NCBI GenBank assembly: GCA_013396995.1
Contig: VWZP01008292.1
Span: 710,742-774,741 of the forward strand
DNA: 64,000 bases
Direction of reading: 5' to 3'
Source: Dicaeum eximium
Lineage: Eukaryota; Chordata; Aves; Passeriformes; Dicaeidae
Shown here piece after piece: positions 1-11,100 of the stretch. A model generated the notes under the pieces. That model had not been told where the DNA came from and ran no database searches. It worked only from the letters and a program-made list of their open reading frames with translations. How positions within the stretch are numbered: position 1 is the first letter of the stretch; each line of letters opens with the position of its first letter. Both the position numbers and the translations under genes were made by a program.

Positions 1-850
1 TCCAGCAAGCAATGTGACTGATTGCACTGGTGTGATTGCACCATCTGGTGCTGCCCTGCGTGGAAGCATCAAGGGATTTTTCCTTACCTCAGAGCGAATT
101 ATATAAATATTTAAAGCCAAACAATGTGGTTTCAAACAATCCGGTCTATCTCTGTCCATCGTTAGCGGCAGCTTTCCCCTTTACCTTTGGGCAATTCCAA
201 AAGCCTCAGTTGATTTCCACACGTTTAGGTTGGCTTGCAAGGTAATGATGCTCTTAATAACACCTCACAAGTGCAAACTTGGCTGAATTTGTACAAATTG
301 TATACCTATGTACCTTAAGCCATATTGCAATAACTGCAGCAGGTAAAACAAAATAACAAAAGCATGACCTGTGTAATCCTGATTCTTACGTTTGTAGCTC
401 CAAAGCTGTTAATAATATGTAAAGTTACTTCTTGTCTGAACCTCATTTAAATAAAGCTAGCTTTACCACAATGTAAATTGTCTGTTGGCAGTAATTGAGC
501 AGGCAAGGGCTTTTAACTTGCCTGCTTTCTCCATTAATCCAGGGCCTAGGTAAGCAATGCAACAAACCTAACTATAAAACAAATACAAAAGCTTCTTTTT
601 ATAACTGACAGCTAAAAAAACCTGCTGCACCCAGAACCACGCTAGTGGTGCAGGGAGCATGTCTCCACAAAAAGATACTACTTTGTTCCAGTGTATTGCT
701 TTGGCCTCTGAAACTCTCCTTGAGACTGTGACTTCTGGCTTGTGCTTAAAAGCTTGAAGCTTTCTCTAATCCAATGTATTGGGTTACTAAATTTGATTTT
801 GTGTTTTTAAGGTAGATTTCATTGATTAAATAAAATGCAACTACAAATTT
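1..850 (+). other. Possible 3'UTR end of the upstream neighbour (AKAP12 by synteny)
   Basis: There is no convincing coding frame here. The stretch is AT-rich and ends in a good plus-strand polyadenylation context: AATAAA at 829-834, then a GT-rich and T-rich stretch at about 861-890. A second AATAAA lies at 450-455. In vertebrates the gene left of ZBTB2 is AKAP12, transcribed towards it, so its last-exon 3'UTR is expected here. The poly(A) context is seen directly. The gene name is inferred from gene order only, and the stretch could also be non-coding RNA or chance. Confidence 0.35.
829..834 (+). terminator. Poly(A) signal AATAAA, plus strand
   Basis: Canonical hexamer followed about 30 bases downstream by TGTGTATGTGGTGAG and then a T run, a typical downstream element. 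It would end a plus-strand transcript entering from the left edge. Confidence 0.5.
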
Positions 851-869
851 GTTCTAACCTGTGTATGTG

Positions 870-3800
870 GTGAGTTGTTTTTTTTTTTTTCACCTTGCTT
901 AGTGTAAATTATTTTCTGATGGTTGCTTCATCTTCAGGAAGTTAGATTTGCTCCTGAGAATTCATGTTCAGGTTTTGATGTGAATTAAAGAAGCTAAGTA
1001 CATAATTAAAACTATGATTTGGCTCTAAGTTTCAATAAAATATGCATATTTCAGAAGAAGTAAGAATAGGGTACTCCAGAAGACTGAAATACTTCAGTTA
1101 AATTTGAGATAGAAAACAGTGTTCAGTGAGCCAGAATGAAAAATTAGTAAATCATATGCCTCACTGATATGACTGAAGTATAGAGAACTCCAACAAAGCA
1201 ACAACCTAAATGTCCACAAAACCTTTGTTACAGATTAGCAGATTAAGGGTTTTTGGCCTATATCTGGTATTTTCTAGGCTCCCCTACTTCTGCTTAGCGA
1301 GGGTATACTCATGGCACCAAAAATCTGGGTGTGCTGATTATTTATGTTAGCAGACCTTGGGCTTCAGCCATGAAGTTTTCCCAGCTGTTCATGTTCTGTG
1401 GCTGGGGCTGATTAGCAGTGTTTGTATATCAAGGCAGATTCACACCTGAACTAGTCTTGTAATAATTGGTGCCTTCCTATGCTCAGGTGAAATGCTAAAT
1501 CCTGTATCTGCAAATACTTACCTGTAGTGACTGCAGCGAGTGCAGGGATACTGGAACACTGCACACAGCCTGTCCTCATCTTGCTTTGGCACGGTGTCGG
1601 GGGGGCTCAGTCTGCAGGGACCGATCCCACTGTCCGCCTTCGGCATCTGGAGGTACAAATGGAACCAGCAACTCCTGCCAGACATTGTGCTCAAGGTGTG
1701 CACAGCCTCTGCTGCCCTGTTTGCAAGATTTGTGCATTTGTACTGTTAGTGAAATCCCTGAAAGGCATCTGACTATGGATTGGAGTCCAAGCCAAACTTC
1801 CATCCCGAGGAAGTTTGCCTGCTGTTTCCTCTTGCAGGGCTGTTTTATTGGCAACAGCTCAAGTATCCTGCCTGTAAGCTCATGCTATGGAAGTGGATCT
1901 GGCTTTCCCATGCAATCAGAGCATATGGGAGTCAGCTGTGCTCACTGAGGAACCTGCACAGCTTGGATACAGCAAGTGCTTGGGGATGGGCAGGAGGCTT
2001 GCCAAAAGCAGAGAGGATTCCTGAGATGTTCATGCCTGGATGCTGAACGCTGGATGTTTGTCATTCGCAGCTGCCACGTGGGAAGGGAGCAGCCCTGAGG
2101 GGGCTGATGGTCTCATAGGGAAGGATGTGGCTTGGAATGAGGAGCAATGTGGAGCAGAAGGCCAGTGGAATTGGCAGCATAGGGCTGGAGTTCTAATTTG
2201 GTGAGGGGATGAATGGTGTGATAAAGGAGGGTGACTTAGCTCTGTGAACCTTTTGAGATACTCCTAGCAAGGTGGAGACAGCCACCACAGTGCTAACACC
2301 TGGTGTGGGGCTGGTGTCATCTCTAGCTGGGCACTACATGTGCTCTTCACAAAGTAAGAATTAAAGACGGGTCTAGCAAAGGCACGTGTCTGATCTGCTT
2401 CAACATCCCCTTGAAAAAATACTCTCAACTCCTTAAAACAGGAAGAACAGTTTTAGGAAGCATCTCCTATTCCCCCTTGAAAATGACATCCACTTCCAGA
2501 GCTTGAAAGGGCTATGTATAATCAGAATGATTTGGGATGGGTGGGACCTACCATCTGCTTCCAACCCCCTGTGCAAATGGGCAGGGCAAGGAGTGATGAT
2601 AGGATGAAATGAGGGGAGCAGAAGTCTGATATGCCACAGGAGCAGTGCCCTGGGGATGGTCTCTGGGTCAGAGAGAGGAAGCTTTCTTAGCTCAATTACA
2701 TTTATTTTTTAATCGTTTTAATGTTTTCACTATCATTTCATGAGCATGATTAACAATGACAAGGACAAATATGACATGTCCATTATTCTGGAGCTGACAT
2801 GAGCCTTTCTAAACTAGAATATTTGCTGAATAATCGTGAAAATAGCATTATTTTCTTTGGCATAAGTCTCCCTGCTGGGAAAATGCTTTTATTGGATTTT
2901 TGCATAATCTGTCTTGATCCTGCAATTGGATTCCAGCTCATACATCCTCTCTCCTCCCCACAGCAGAGCCAGTTAATGCCTTGCAGATGCAAGGGGGGAA
3001 CTTGTATCAGTATGAATGATGTGGCAAAGGCTGGGCATATTGCTAACAGTTCTTCATACAAAAGCATATTTAATTTAAAAATTCCAAACAAACAGACAAA
3101 CCCCTTAAGCCATTATTGGCACCAGTCAGTAGATGCAGGCTCATATTCCTTATGGGCTCATATTAATCATGGCAGTATATTGACTATGTTGAAATTACTA
3201 TTGTGGGGTTTTTTCACTCATAGGCAATATTTGCTCATGAAGAGAACAGATAAAATACTTCTTTCTGTAAATATTCCTTGATGTGTCTCAAGGCTTAAAT
3301 TTTTTTTATTTGCTTAAAACTCCTCAAAATCCTACTTTTAGTTTTGACTAATGAATGGGGAATACAGTGATGATGTGCTATAACAAAGCAACCTGCTATA
3401 CTTCTGTATTATACCAAAGAAACCAGGAACCTTGGCATATCACTGAAAAAATAACACTTGAATTTTGAATTGTAAACTGGGAAAGGTAACCATTATTTTT
3501 TCCCATTGAGAGACGAAGTAAAATCAGCAGGAAAGTGGGGTTGGGTGGCACTGACAACAAGCAGGGGCAACAGAAGAGCACAGCTGGAGGACTGCAGGAG
3601 CAGAGACCAACATGCATCCAGTGATGTCAGATTGCTGCTACTGGAAACAGAATGTTTGTTATGACAAACTTGGAATTAGGAAAAAAAAATAGAGAGGCCC
3701 CACAATCTGCAAATCCAGAAAAAGATTTAAATGAGTTGAAAAACAATGAGTGCTTTTATTGAACATGAATTTGTGACCTGTTTGCAGGAATGCAGATAAT

Positions 3801-4440
3801 ATGGCCACTGTGGCTTCTCAAGGATGAAGTGTTCTTTAAAGAATATAAGAATATGTTCATACATATATGTGAACATATGAAGTAAGAGTATCTTCCCTTT
3901 AAAGATAAGCTCATAGCTTTAAAACAAGACTTAACAATGAACCAAACATAGTGTGAAGCTAGTCCTTTCTGCAAGAGGAAAGACAGGTAAGAGGGCTTTT
4001 AAAAATTTGCTAGAAATAAGAAACATGAAAGTGTATGGTTAACTAATAATGACCTTTGAAGTGTAAAGCTCAATTTTCCTGCTCATTGCCTATTTTCTTA
4101 AGGGAGACACCAAAACCCTCTACCTGGCTAAATATAGCACACAGACCAAAGTTTAGAAGGTTATGTTTGAATTTTAAATGGACTAGACTGAAATATTAAT
4201 GATTCCTCAGCTTAGAGGAGCCTAAAATAGACTGTCAAGTGAGCAGTGCTGAGGTTAGACTGTTTTAATGTTCCAGGGCAAAATCTGGAGCTCTTTCTAA
4301 TTCTGTTGTGATCTCAAAGTGTAACCAAAGGATGAGAACAAAGTGTCCCCAAAGTGAGAAGACACTCTGGATTTTAAGCGGAGAAGACTAAACAGAGAGA
4401 GTATTACTGGTGGTGCTTGGAGAATTAATATTTGTCAGCC
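870..4440. other. Intergenic, no gene recognised
   Basis: Apart from the CR1 fragment at about 2517-2600, no exon, RNA gene or complete element is recognised. Open frames up to about 160 codons occur, but none looks like a known protein and none has a supporting splice or promoter context. Confidence 0.6.
2517..2600 (-). mobile_element. CR1 LINE 3'-end fragment
   Basis: Read on the plus strand, this stretch matches the reverse complement of the avian CR1 3' end. It runs in order: an AATCAGAATGATTTGGG block, a GGTGGGACCT block, CATCTGCTTCCAACCCCC and ATGGGCAGGG. It is therefore a short, diverged, 5'-truncated CR1 copy on the minus strand. CR1 is the dominant LINE in birds. The match is from memory of the consensus, and the exact ends are uncertain. 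Confidence 0.7.
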
Positions 4441-5290
4441 CTTCCTAAGTCAGGGCTCTGGCCGGGAGGAGCCGCTAGACATTTGTGTACTTGGTGTGTG
4501 CACACCCATGCGGGTGCACCCTCCCTGTGGCAAGGACGTGCTCCGGCACTGTCCCCTCTCCGGACTTGGCGACAGAGAACTTCAGCAGCTGCACTGAAGC
4601 TCCAACAATTGCTTCCCCTTGGCCTTGCACTTCCCTGGCGCAGCGGGAACACGGTGTGCAGGGACGTGCCGCTGTTTCCGCTGCGCTGAGATTTCCCTGC
4701 CGCCTGCTTATCAGCTCACGGGTCTCTCCCGGCAGCGCTGCCGCTGTGTGGAGGACACAAAATATCCTCTCGAGGCGTATTTCCCTGGTGTACCCGCCCC
4801 TGCCAGCCTCGGGACTCGGTTCCTTTGAGCGCTCTGCAGCCCACCCCGCAAAACGCTCTGATCTCGGGGACAAGCCGCTGCGGGACAGCGCTGCCGGGAT
4901 TCCTCCTGCCCCTTTCTTTGGCTTTTCCAATGCAGCCGCTGGGTGCCGGGATGCTCTTTGGGGATGCTCTCTGGAGATGCTGCCGGGGATTCTCTTTGGG
5001 GATGCTGCCGGGGGATGCTGCCGGGGGAATCTCTTTGGGGCACGCAGCGGCTGTCCCTGCGGGGACCCGGGTGGCTGCGCTGGTGTGACGGCACCATCTA
5101 GTGCTGTCCCTGCACACCGCCGCTGCATGCTCGGCTGGGGCTTCTCTCAAAAACAAACCAAAAGGAAAAATCCCGGGTTGCACTTTCAGTGTGAGGAGAA
5201 CCGTATCTCCCGCTTCCTAGCACCCCCAAAGGTGGAGACATTGATGTGGCAAAGGCAGAAACTTCTAGCTGTTGTCTTCCCAGCCAGCTG
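4440..5290. other. Isolated GC- and CpG-rich block
   Basis: About 850 bases are clearly richer in GC and CpG than the AT-rich sequence on both sides. Open frames exist on both strands (up to 268 codons on plus, 217 on minus), as expected in GC-rich DNA. They are low-complexity and match no protein I recognise. The block contains a tandem repeat at 4949-5040 and a CTCF-like 34-base segment at 5080-5113. It could be an orphan CpG island, a GC-rich minisatellite region or an old retroelement piece. I cannot decide which. Confidence 0.5.
4949..5040. repeat. Short-unit degenerate tandem repeat (about 13 bases x 7)
   Basis: About seven consecutive units of 12-14 bases alternate between GATGCTCTTTGGG-like and GATGCTGCCGGGG-like forms. 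The units are diverged, so this is an older minisatellite-like array and not a recent expansion. Confidence 0.75.
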
Positions 5291-7970
5291 AAATCCCACC
5301 CAGCTCTGGCAGGAGTTGAAGAGTAAAAAGCAGGACGGACTGTAGCTTGCATTAGTGATGTATGTGCACAAAACACACGTGTGAAATGATGAGCTGCTTT
5401 AGTGGGCTCTGAAGGGAAAACGCGAGTTCAGCTCTAGATCGCTGCTGGTTTTGGAGCCTGAAAATCTTCAGAGTGAGCTGCCAGCCACAGGAAAGGTGCA
5501 GACCAGGCTTCTGAGCCAGGAGGCAGGGATACACCAGCTTTCCCCAAAAGCCTTTGGCAGCAGATCCAGCAGAAACCGGGCTGCCGAGGCTCTCCTGCTT
5601 CCTGGGGTGATGGAGGGGACACCTGCAGTGTGATGCAAAGGGAGCTGAGCGAGCACTGGAGTCATCAGCCAAGGACAAGTGGCAATGCCTTCCAAGAGGT
5701 TCTTCAGCCTGTTTGCAGACACACCCAGACAAATGGGTGTATACACCCATTACATACACCACAAATGGTAAAAACCAGAGGAGACCCTCAATGAAAATAA
5801 AGGTAATGGAAAAGAAAAAGAGCCAGCCTGTCTCCGTGTGAAAAGGAGAAAGCAAAATGGGGAAATAGAGAAGCACCACTGAGAATAAGTGGTTGTGGAA
5901 AGTGTACTTAGACAAAGAGTGAACTCTAAGTCAGTTGAATGTACAGACAACACCTGTTTTACATCAATTAGCTGAGTTTCTCTCTTCATAATAATCCTCT
6001 GGGATCCATATCCAGGGATGATGGTGACAAAGTACAAATCCAAAAAAATTAATGACCAAGGCAGAGGGTTTTAGGGATGTGGTCTCTTAGGCACCCACAT
6101 GGCAAGTAGCAACTACCAGCAGCTTATGGAGGCCCAAGAGTTGCTGCCAAACCTCTCACTGCATCTGTTCCCAGTACAGCTGATACAGTCAGCCCTCTTA
6201 GTGGTGGATGGCAACTATCAACGTGAAAGAAATGTTTTTCATGACCCCAGCACTGGGGGCAGATCAGATGAGGTTTGCTTTGAGCTGTCAGGGACTTCAC
6301 TATACATTTACTTGTCTATTCCAAAACTTAAACCCCAGTCCTACTAGGACATGCACAGCTCACGGTACATTGCCTGAAGGGCTGGAAGTGTTACAAATTC
6401 CACAAGAGGTCACTGTGAGGCAGTGCATCAGTGATGGAGGAGGAGGAGGCTGCTCCACAAAACTGTACAGACTATGGACACTTGTGACAACACAGCCACA
6501 GTCAGCTGGGGTAGAGATACAGGAACAAGGCCCCAGTCATGAATTCATCTTTTGGGGAGCCAGATGGACAGGTGGGAAAGAAACAGGTGCTACAAGAAAT
6601 CCAAAGGTTATCCCTGTCCCAGAATAAGAAATTAGTTATGTGCTGTGCCAGAGACTTTAGGATCTTGGAGGGGCATATTTCAGGATTAAGTATAATAATC
6701 TGACTACTCCATAATTTACTAAAGAAAAATGCAATCTGGGAACGGACCCCACAACATAAGAAGGCCCCAGCACTGTTGAAGAAAATCATAAATGTGTTTC
6801 AGTCACTGGGACTCGTGTGCCCTATGTGGCCCCTCTCACTATACATCCAGGTGGGAGAGAAGGGATATGGCTGGGTGCAAGAGTGACTGCCTGGACCACA
6901 AAACATCAAGTCACTTTGGGTTCCAAATAGAATGTAAGGATGCAGTCTTATGTAACAATAAGATTGCTAAAAAATAATTATGAAAAGAAAAATTATGAAT
7001 TTGAATTCAGAGAAAATTCAAAAGAAAAATTTGAATAGGAAGCCAGAGATGATGACTTTAGAGGAAGGTCATGAAGCTGGGCAGTGGGGTCATCATGAAG
7101 GCAAGTGCACTTCCCCTCTAATAAAGCTTTTTGAAAAACAAAGAGCATGAGTGTTTATTTCTGTGGTAAGCATGGACTGCCTCACTCCCAAAGCTTTCTG
7201 CACTTCAGGGAAATCTGCGTCAGAAAAGATGGTAGGTGTAGCCTCTTCCTAGAACATTTTCTGCATTTCCTTAACTGAGACCTTTTTATCTCCATCTCTA
7301 AGAACTGATTGGGAAAATAAGATAATCCTGAGAGAGTAAGTTGTCATTAATAAAACGTTCATAATTCTCTTCTTTCTGTCAGATACACTTGTCATCCATG
7401 TGCCATTTGGAGAGATGCCAGTCTTAGAGAACAACTGGCAAGCTTGTGGCAGAGTTTTATCCACGAGCCTTAATTCAGGGGTGCTGACAGTTACTCTTTG
7501 AAGACCTTACCTTTTTGTCATGGTCATAAAAAGCAATGCCTTTAATGCTCAGTGTAGCTACAGGTGTGCTCCATGCCAAGGTCTGCACAACAGAGCCAAG
7601 ATCATGGAAGATATCTCAACCCACTCCCCTCATGGAGACATTAAGGATTCCTCTGTCTCCTTCTCCCTTCTCCTATCATGAGACAGGGACAGAAACAGGG
7701 GCATGTTCTGCACATGCTCTCAAGTGAAAGGGAAAACTGAAGCTGAAATGAGAGAAGACAGTGAGAGGGGGAGAAAATCACATTCTGTGGCTGCAGTGGT
7801 TGAAATCCTTGTTTGGTGTGATTCCAGCTGAACAGGCAGTGTCCTGTGCCTGCACTCTCCACCAATTGTCACACTGACTTTCTACAGCCTCTCTCTCCCT
7901 TGGGCAGCTCTTCTGCAGCCCCTTTCTGGTGAGAGGTCAGCATTCTGTTTCTCTCCCAACCCTAACCCTA
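5290..7970. other. Intergenic, no gene recognised
   Basis: No exon or known element is recognised. A 20-base perfect palindrome at 5733-5752 is the only distinct structure. Confidence 0.55.
5733..5752. repeat. 20-base perfect palindrome
   Basis: AATGGGTGTA is followed immediately by its reverse complement TACACCCATT, with no spacer. The flanking bases do not extend the symmetry. Confidence 0.85.
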
Positions 7971-7974
7971 ATCC

Positions 7975-8185
7975 TTGTCCTGGTTCTGGCTAGGATAGAG
8001 TTAATGGCCTCCCTGGCAGCTGGCACAGTGCCATGTGTTCCTCCTCAGTGTGAGAACAATGTTGATAACACAGTGATGCTGTAGCTGCTGAACAGTGCTT
8101 ACCCCAAGTCAAGGACATTCCAGTTTCCCTCGCTCTGCCAGCGAGGAGGAGCACGAGAAGCTGAGGGGAGCATGGCCAGGACATG
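7975..8185 (+). mobile_element. Decayed LTR fragment, avian ERVL-like family
   Basis: The stretch shows, in order, landmarks of a widespread avian LTR: GGCTAGGATAGAGTTAAT, CAGCTGGCAC, GTTGATAACACAG, CTGAACAGTGCTTAC, AGTCAAGG, CCAGCGAGGAG and GGCCAGGACA. The same ordered landmarks occur in reverse at 51365-51898, so the two belong to one family. The 3' half of the LTR is not recognisable here, and no internal retroviral coding sequence is seen. Family naming is from memory. Confidence 0.65.
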
Positions 8186-8189
8186 AAGT

Positions 8190-11100
8190 GGCCTCAGAGT
8201 GCTGGGCTTGTGCCCTCCTTGGCCCAAGCAAGGGCTGCTGCAGCGAGTGACTTTGCCACCAAAGTCCTGTCAGAGGCAGTGCCATTCCTGGACCTACCCA
8301 TTGCTGTAGCAGGTGCTTGAATTCCCCGGGCTCTCCTTTGGGATTCTGAGAGCTGGAGCAACTCCCCCTGTAATCTTAACACATTTCCTGCTGCAGGACA
8401 ATACCAAGAAATGCATCTTCTCGGTCCCATCAGACACTGAAGAAGAATTTTGCCACCCAGCTGGTAGGTTTTAAACCCAGACTGAGGAGCTGCCCTTGCC
8501 TGTAGCACTTGGCGAGCTGGCACTCCTGCAGAGCTGCCTGCTCGCTCCAGGCAGAGCAGCTCAGCTCTGTACACCAGACCTCTCCAAGCCTGGAGTGTTA
8601 CTGCTTTGGAAACCCTGCTCATGCTCAGTGGCAGAGACATCAGTGCTAAGTGCCACTGTCATTGTATCTCTATTTCCCAGCTCTCAGAGCCATGTTTAAT
8701 CACGTTCCTTGACAGCAATAGGAAATAGATGTGCTCATTCCTCATGTCAGAGTCACCACGGAGGTGTGGCTCTGCAAGGGCAGCTGCATGACAGAGCAAA
8801 TAAATCCTCTTGGCAGCAGCAGCTGCACTTTTTTTCCTCTCACCATGCAAAACCTCAGCTCCTGTGAGCACTCTGAGGGAGCCCACCAGCACGGCCAGAT
8901 GTAGAGGAAACCATCAGCTCACACTCCCTTGCAGTGGTATCAGAAGCAGGGAGATGTTTTCTATGACATTGCAACACGAGATGATTTGCTGATGGGTCCA
9001 CCATTGTTACAGGAATTGATGACTTTTTTCTGTAGGTCAGCTTTTTAGAAGCATAAAACATGCCCTTTAGGAGAAAGAGGATCTATCTATGGCAAGGGGA
9101 AGGGCAGAAAAAGCATTAATACAGCCATCATTTCCGAATTCCCAGTATGCTCTTCTCTTTTAAGACACATGCAAATCCCAAGCTAAGAGATTTCTGACCC
9201 TTGAGCTAATGAGAACTGAAGGTAGTGCTCCCATTCCCTGGGACAAGAGTACCACTCTTCTAAGAGGAAATAGTTAATATTATGTAAAAAAACCCTAAGC
9301 AAAACAAAAAAATCCAAACCCCACCCCAAAACAGGAAAGGTGGTGTCCTTACAGGCATGATCACAGCTGCTCAGTTTAGGTGGCTGCTTCCTGAGTAACT
9401 GCTTGGTTCTTTCAGATTCTCCCTGTCTAGTCTGAGCTGCTGTTTCACCACATGTTGGCTTTCTACTCTGTGTGACACAGCTCTGCACACAGATGAAAGC
9501 TGATCCATATTTCACCTGATTCCTTCTGCTGATTTTTGCTTTTGCTTCACTTGCAGTAGATAGAACTCAGAAAAAACTGGTGACATTGTGGCCCTTTGCT
9601 CTGAGACATTTCCTATATGATAGGAGAGTGATGCACAGCAACACTTACATCCTTCAAGTCATGCCTGTAGTATGAGTTTTTTAAAATGAATATCATATTA
9701 CAGTTTTATTTAAAAGGGCATGAAAATTTTGAACATTAATAAACTCAGTGAACAAGGATGAAGTTTCTACAAATGTTCTTTTTCAGTTCTTGTGCACAAA
9801 TCAGGACTTGTTCTGGGTCCCATTCTGTTACCAGTATTGCAAAGGTGCCCCAAAATGAGATGAAAAAAAATTTAATTCTGCATAAGAATTCAACCATATG
9901 AAAGAATAAGATTATTACTATTGAACAATTATTACCTTATAGTCTGTGTGTAAGTCTGTCTGCGGACAACTGTGTGCCAGCAGCTGGAGTGGTGCTTGTT
10001 TGGCAATGGGGCATCACCTTCCTTTCCTCCTCAGCTGCCAATCACATGCTTTGAGTGACTATTTCACTTCACATCCTTTGAGCACTACTGTTGGGGTGGA
10101 AGGACCTGACCTTCTGCATTTTCCAGACTTTACCCTTCTGTAGGACACTCAGGAAAGGATTGAACCCTGGTTTGGTTTTTACCTAATAAGCTCATGAAAT
10201 AAAGCTTGATTGACAGAGTACTTTGCTCTGTGAATTTGAGAGACCCAAATAAACAATGGCAATATATAAAATAATTTGCTGCTGAAACTGGAATTGCACA
10301 ATACAGTAGTAGCAAAATAGAAAGTGCTTTAACCTTATGGTTGAGAGATTAAGGATAGAAGGAAACAATGGATTGATCAGGAAGCTCCTTTAGGAAGTAT
10401 ATGAGCTGCTTCAAAATGAGCACTGACACAGTCTGCAGACTGGATGCAGGCTGTGGATCTGTGCTGAGGCGTGCTGGAGTGCTGAGTACCTCCTCCACAC
10501 TGCACAGAGCAGTGCAGCAAGTGAACATTTGTGTTAACTCTCAATTGGTGGCTCTGCTCTCTCCTCCCTGAGCAGATTTCTAAGGTTCCAGGAAGGCTTC
10601 AGCTTTGGCCAAGGCAACAGGCATGGACTGAATATGAGGAAGTCCTGCTGGCAGCTCCTTTGGCACTGAAACGCTGGCACCTCCAGGAATGACAACAGTC
10701 ACTGACAGCCGCTCCAAAGCCACACTGAGCTCTTGAATCTTGGCACATGTGACCTGCTCAAAAGCACGGATGCACCAACATCACAGCACCAGGGCTGTAC
10801 TGCAGAGGAAATGTGTTATGTGGTTTTGGCTAAATTTAATCTAAATATGTCCTTCTTTAGGGCAGACTTGATAGAAGCCCGTATTTAAGGACAGGGAATT
10901 TCTCTTATTTCTAGAGATGATCACAGACAATTTGGCAAATACACATTAATGGTGTTGTAAAAGATGTCTTGACTCTTTCTGTTTTGTTTTACTTTTGGTA
11001 TGAGTGGGATTTCATTATCCAGTGACAAGGGGCATTTTTACAACCAAAAGCAAGTGAACAAAACAAGAGCTGTAGAAATGGAAACACTCTGTCTCAGGTA

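Noticed and set aside
2799..3281. 160-codon plus-strand open frame
   Set aside because: No domain or compositional sign of coding sequence, and a minus-strand frame overlaps it; left unannotated.
4475..5291. Long open frames on both strands in the GC-rich block (268 and 217 codons)
   Set aside because: They overlap on opposite strands, are low-complexity, and are explained by GC-rich sequence lacking stop codons.
7960..7976. Telomere-like CCCTAA words
   Set aside because: Only about two units next to a decayed LTR; too short to be an interstitial telomere.
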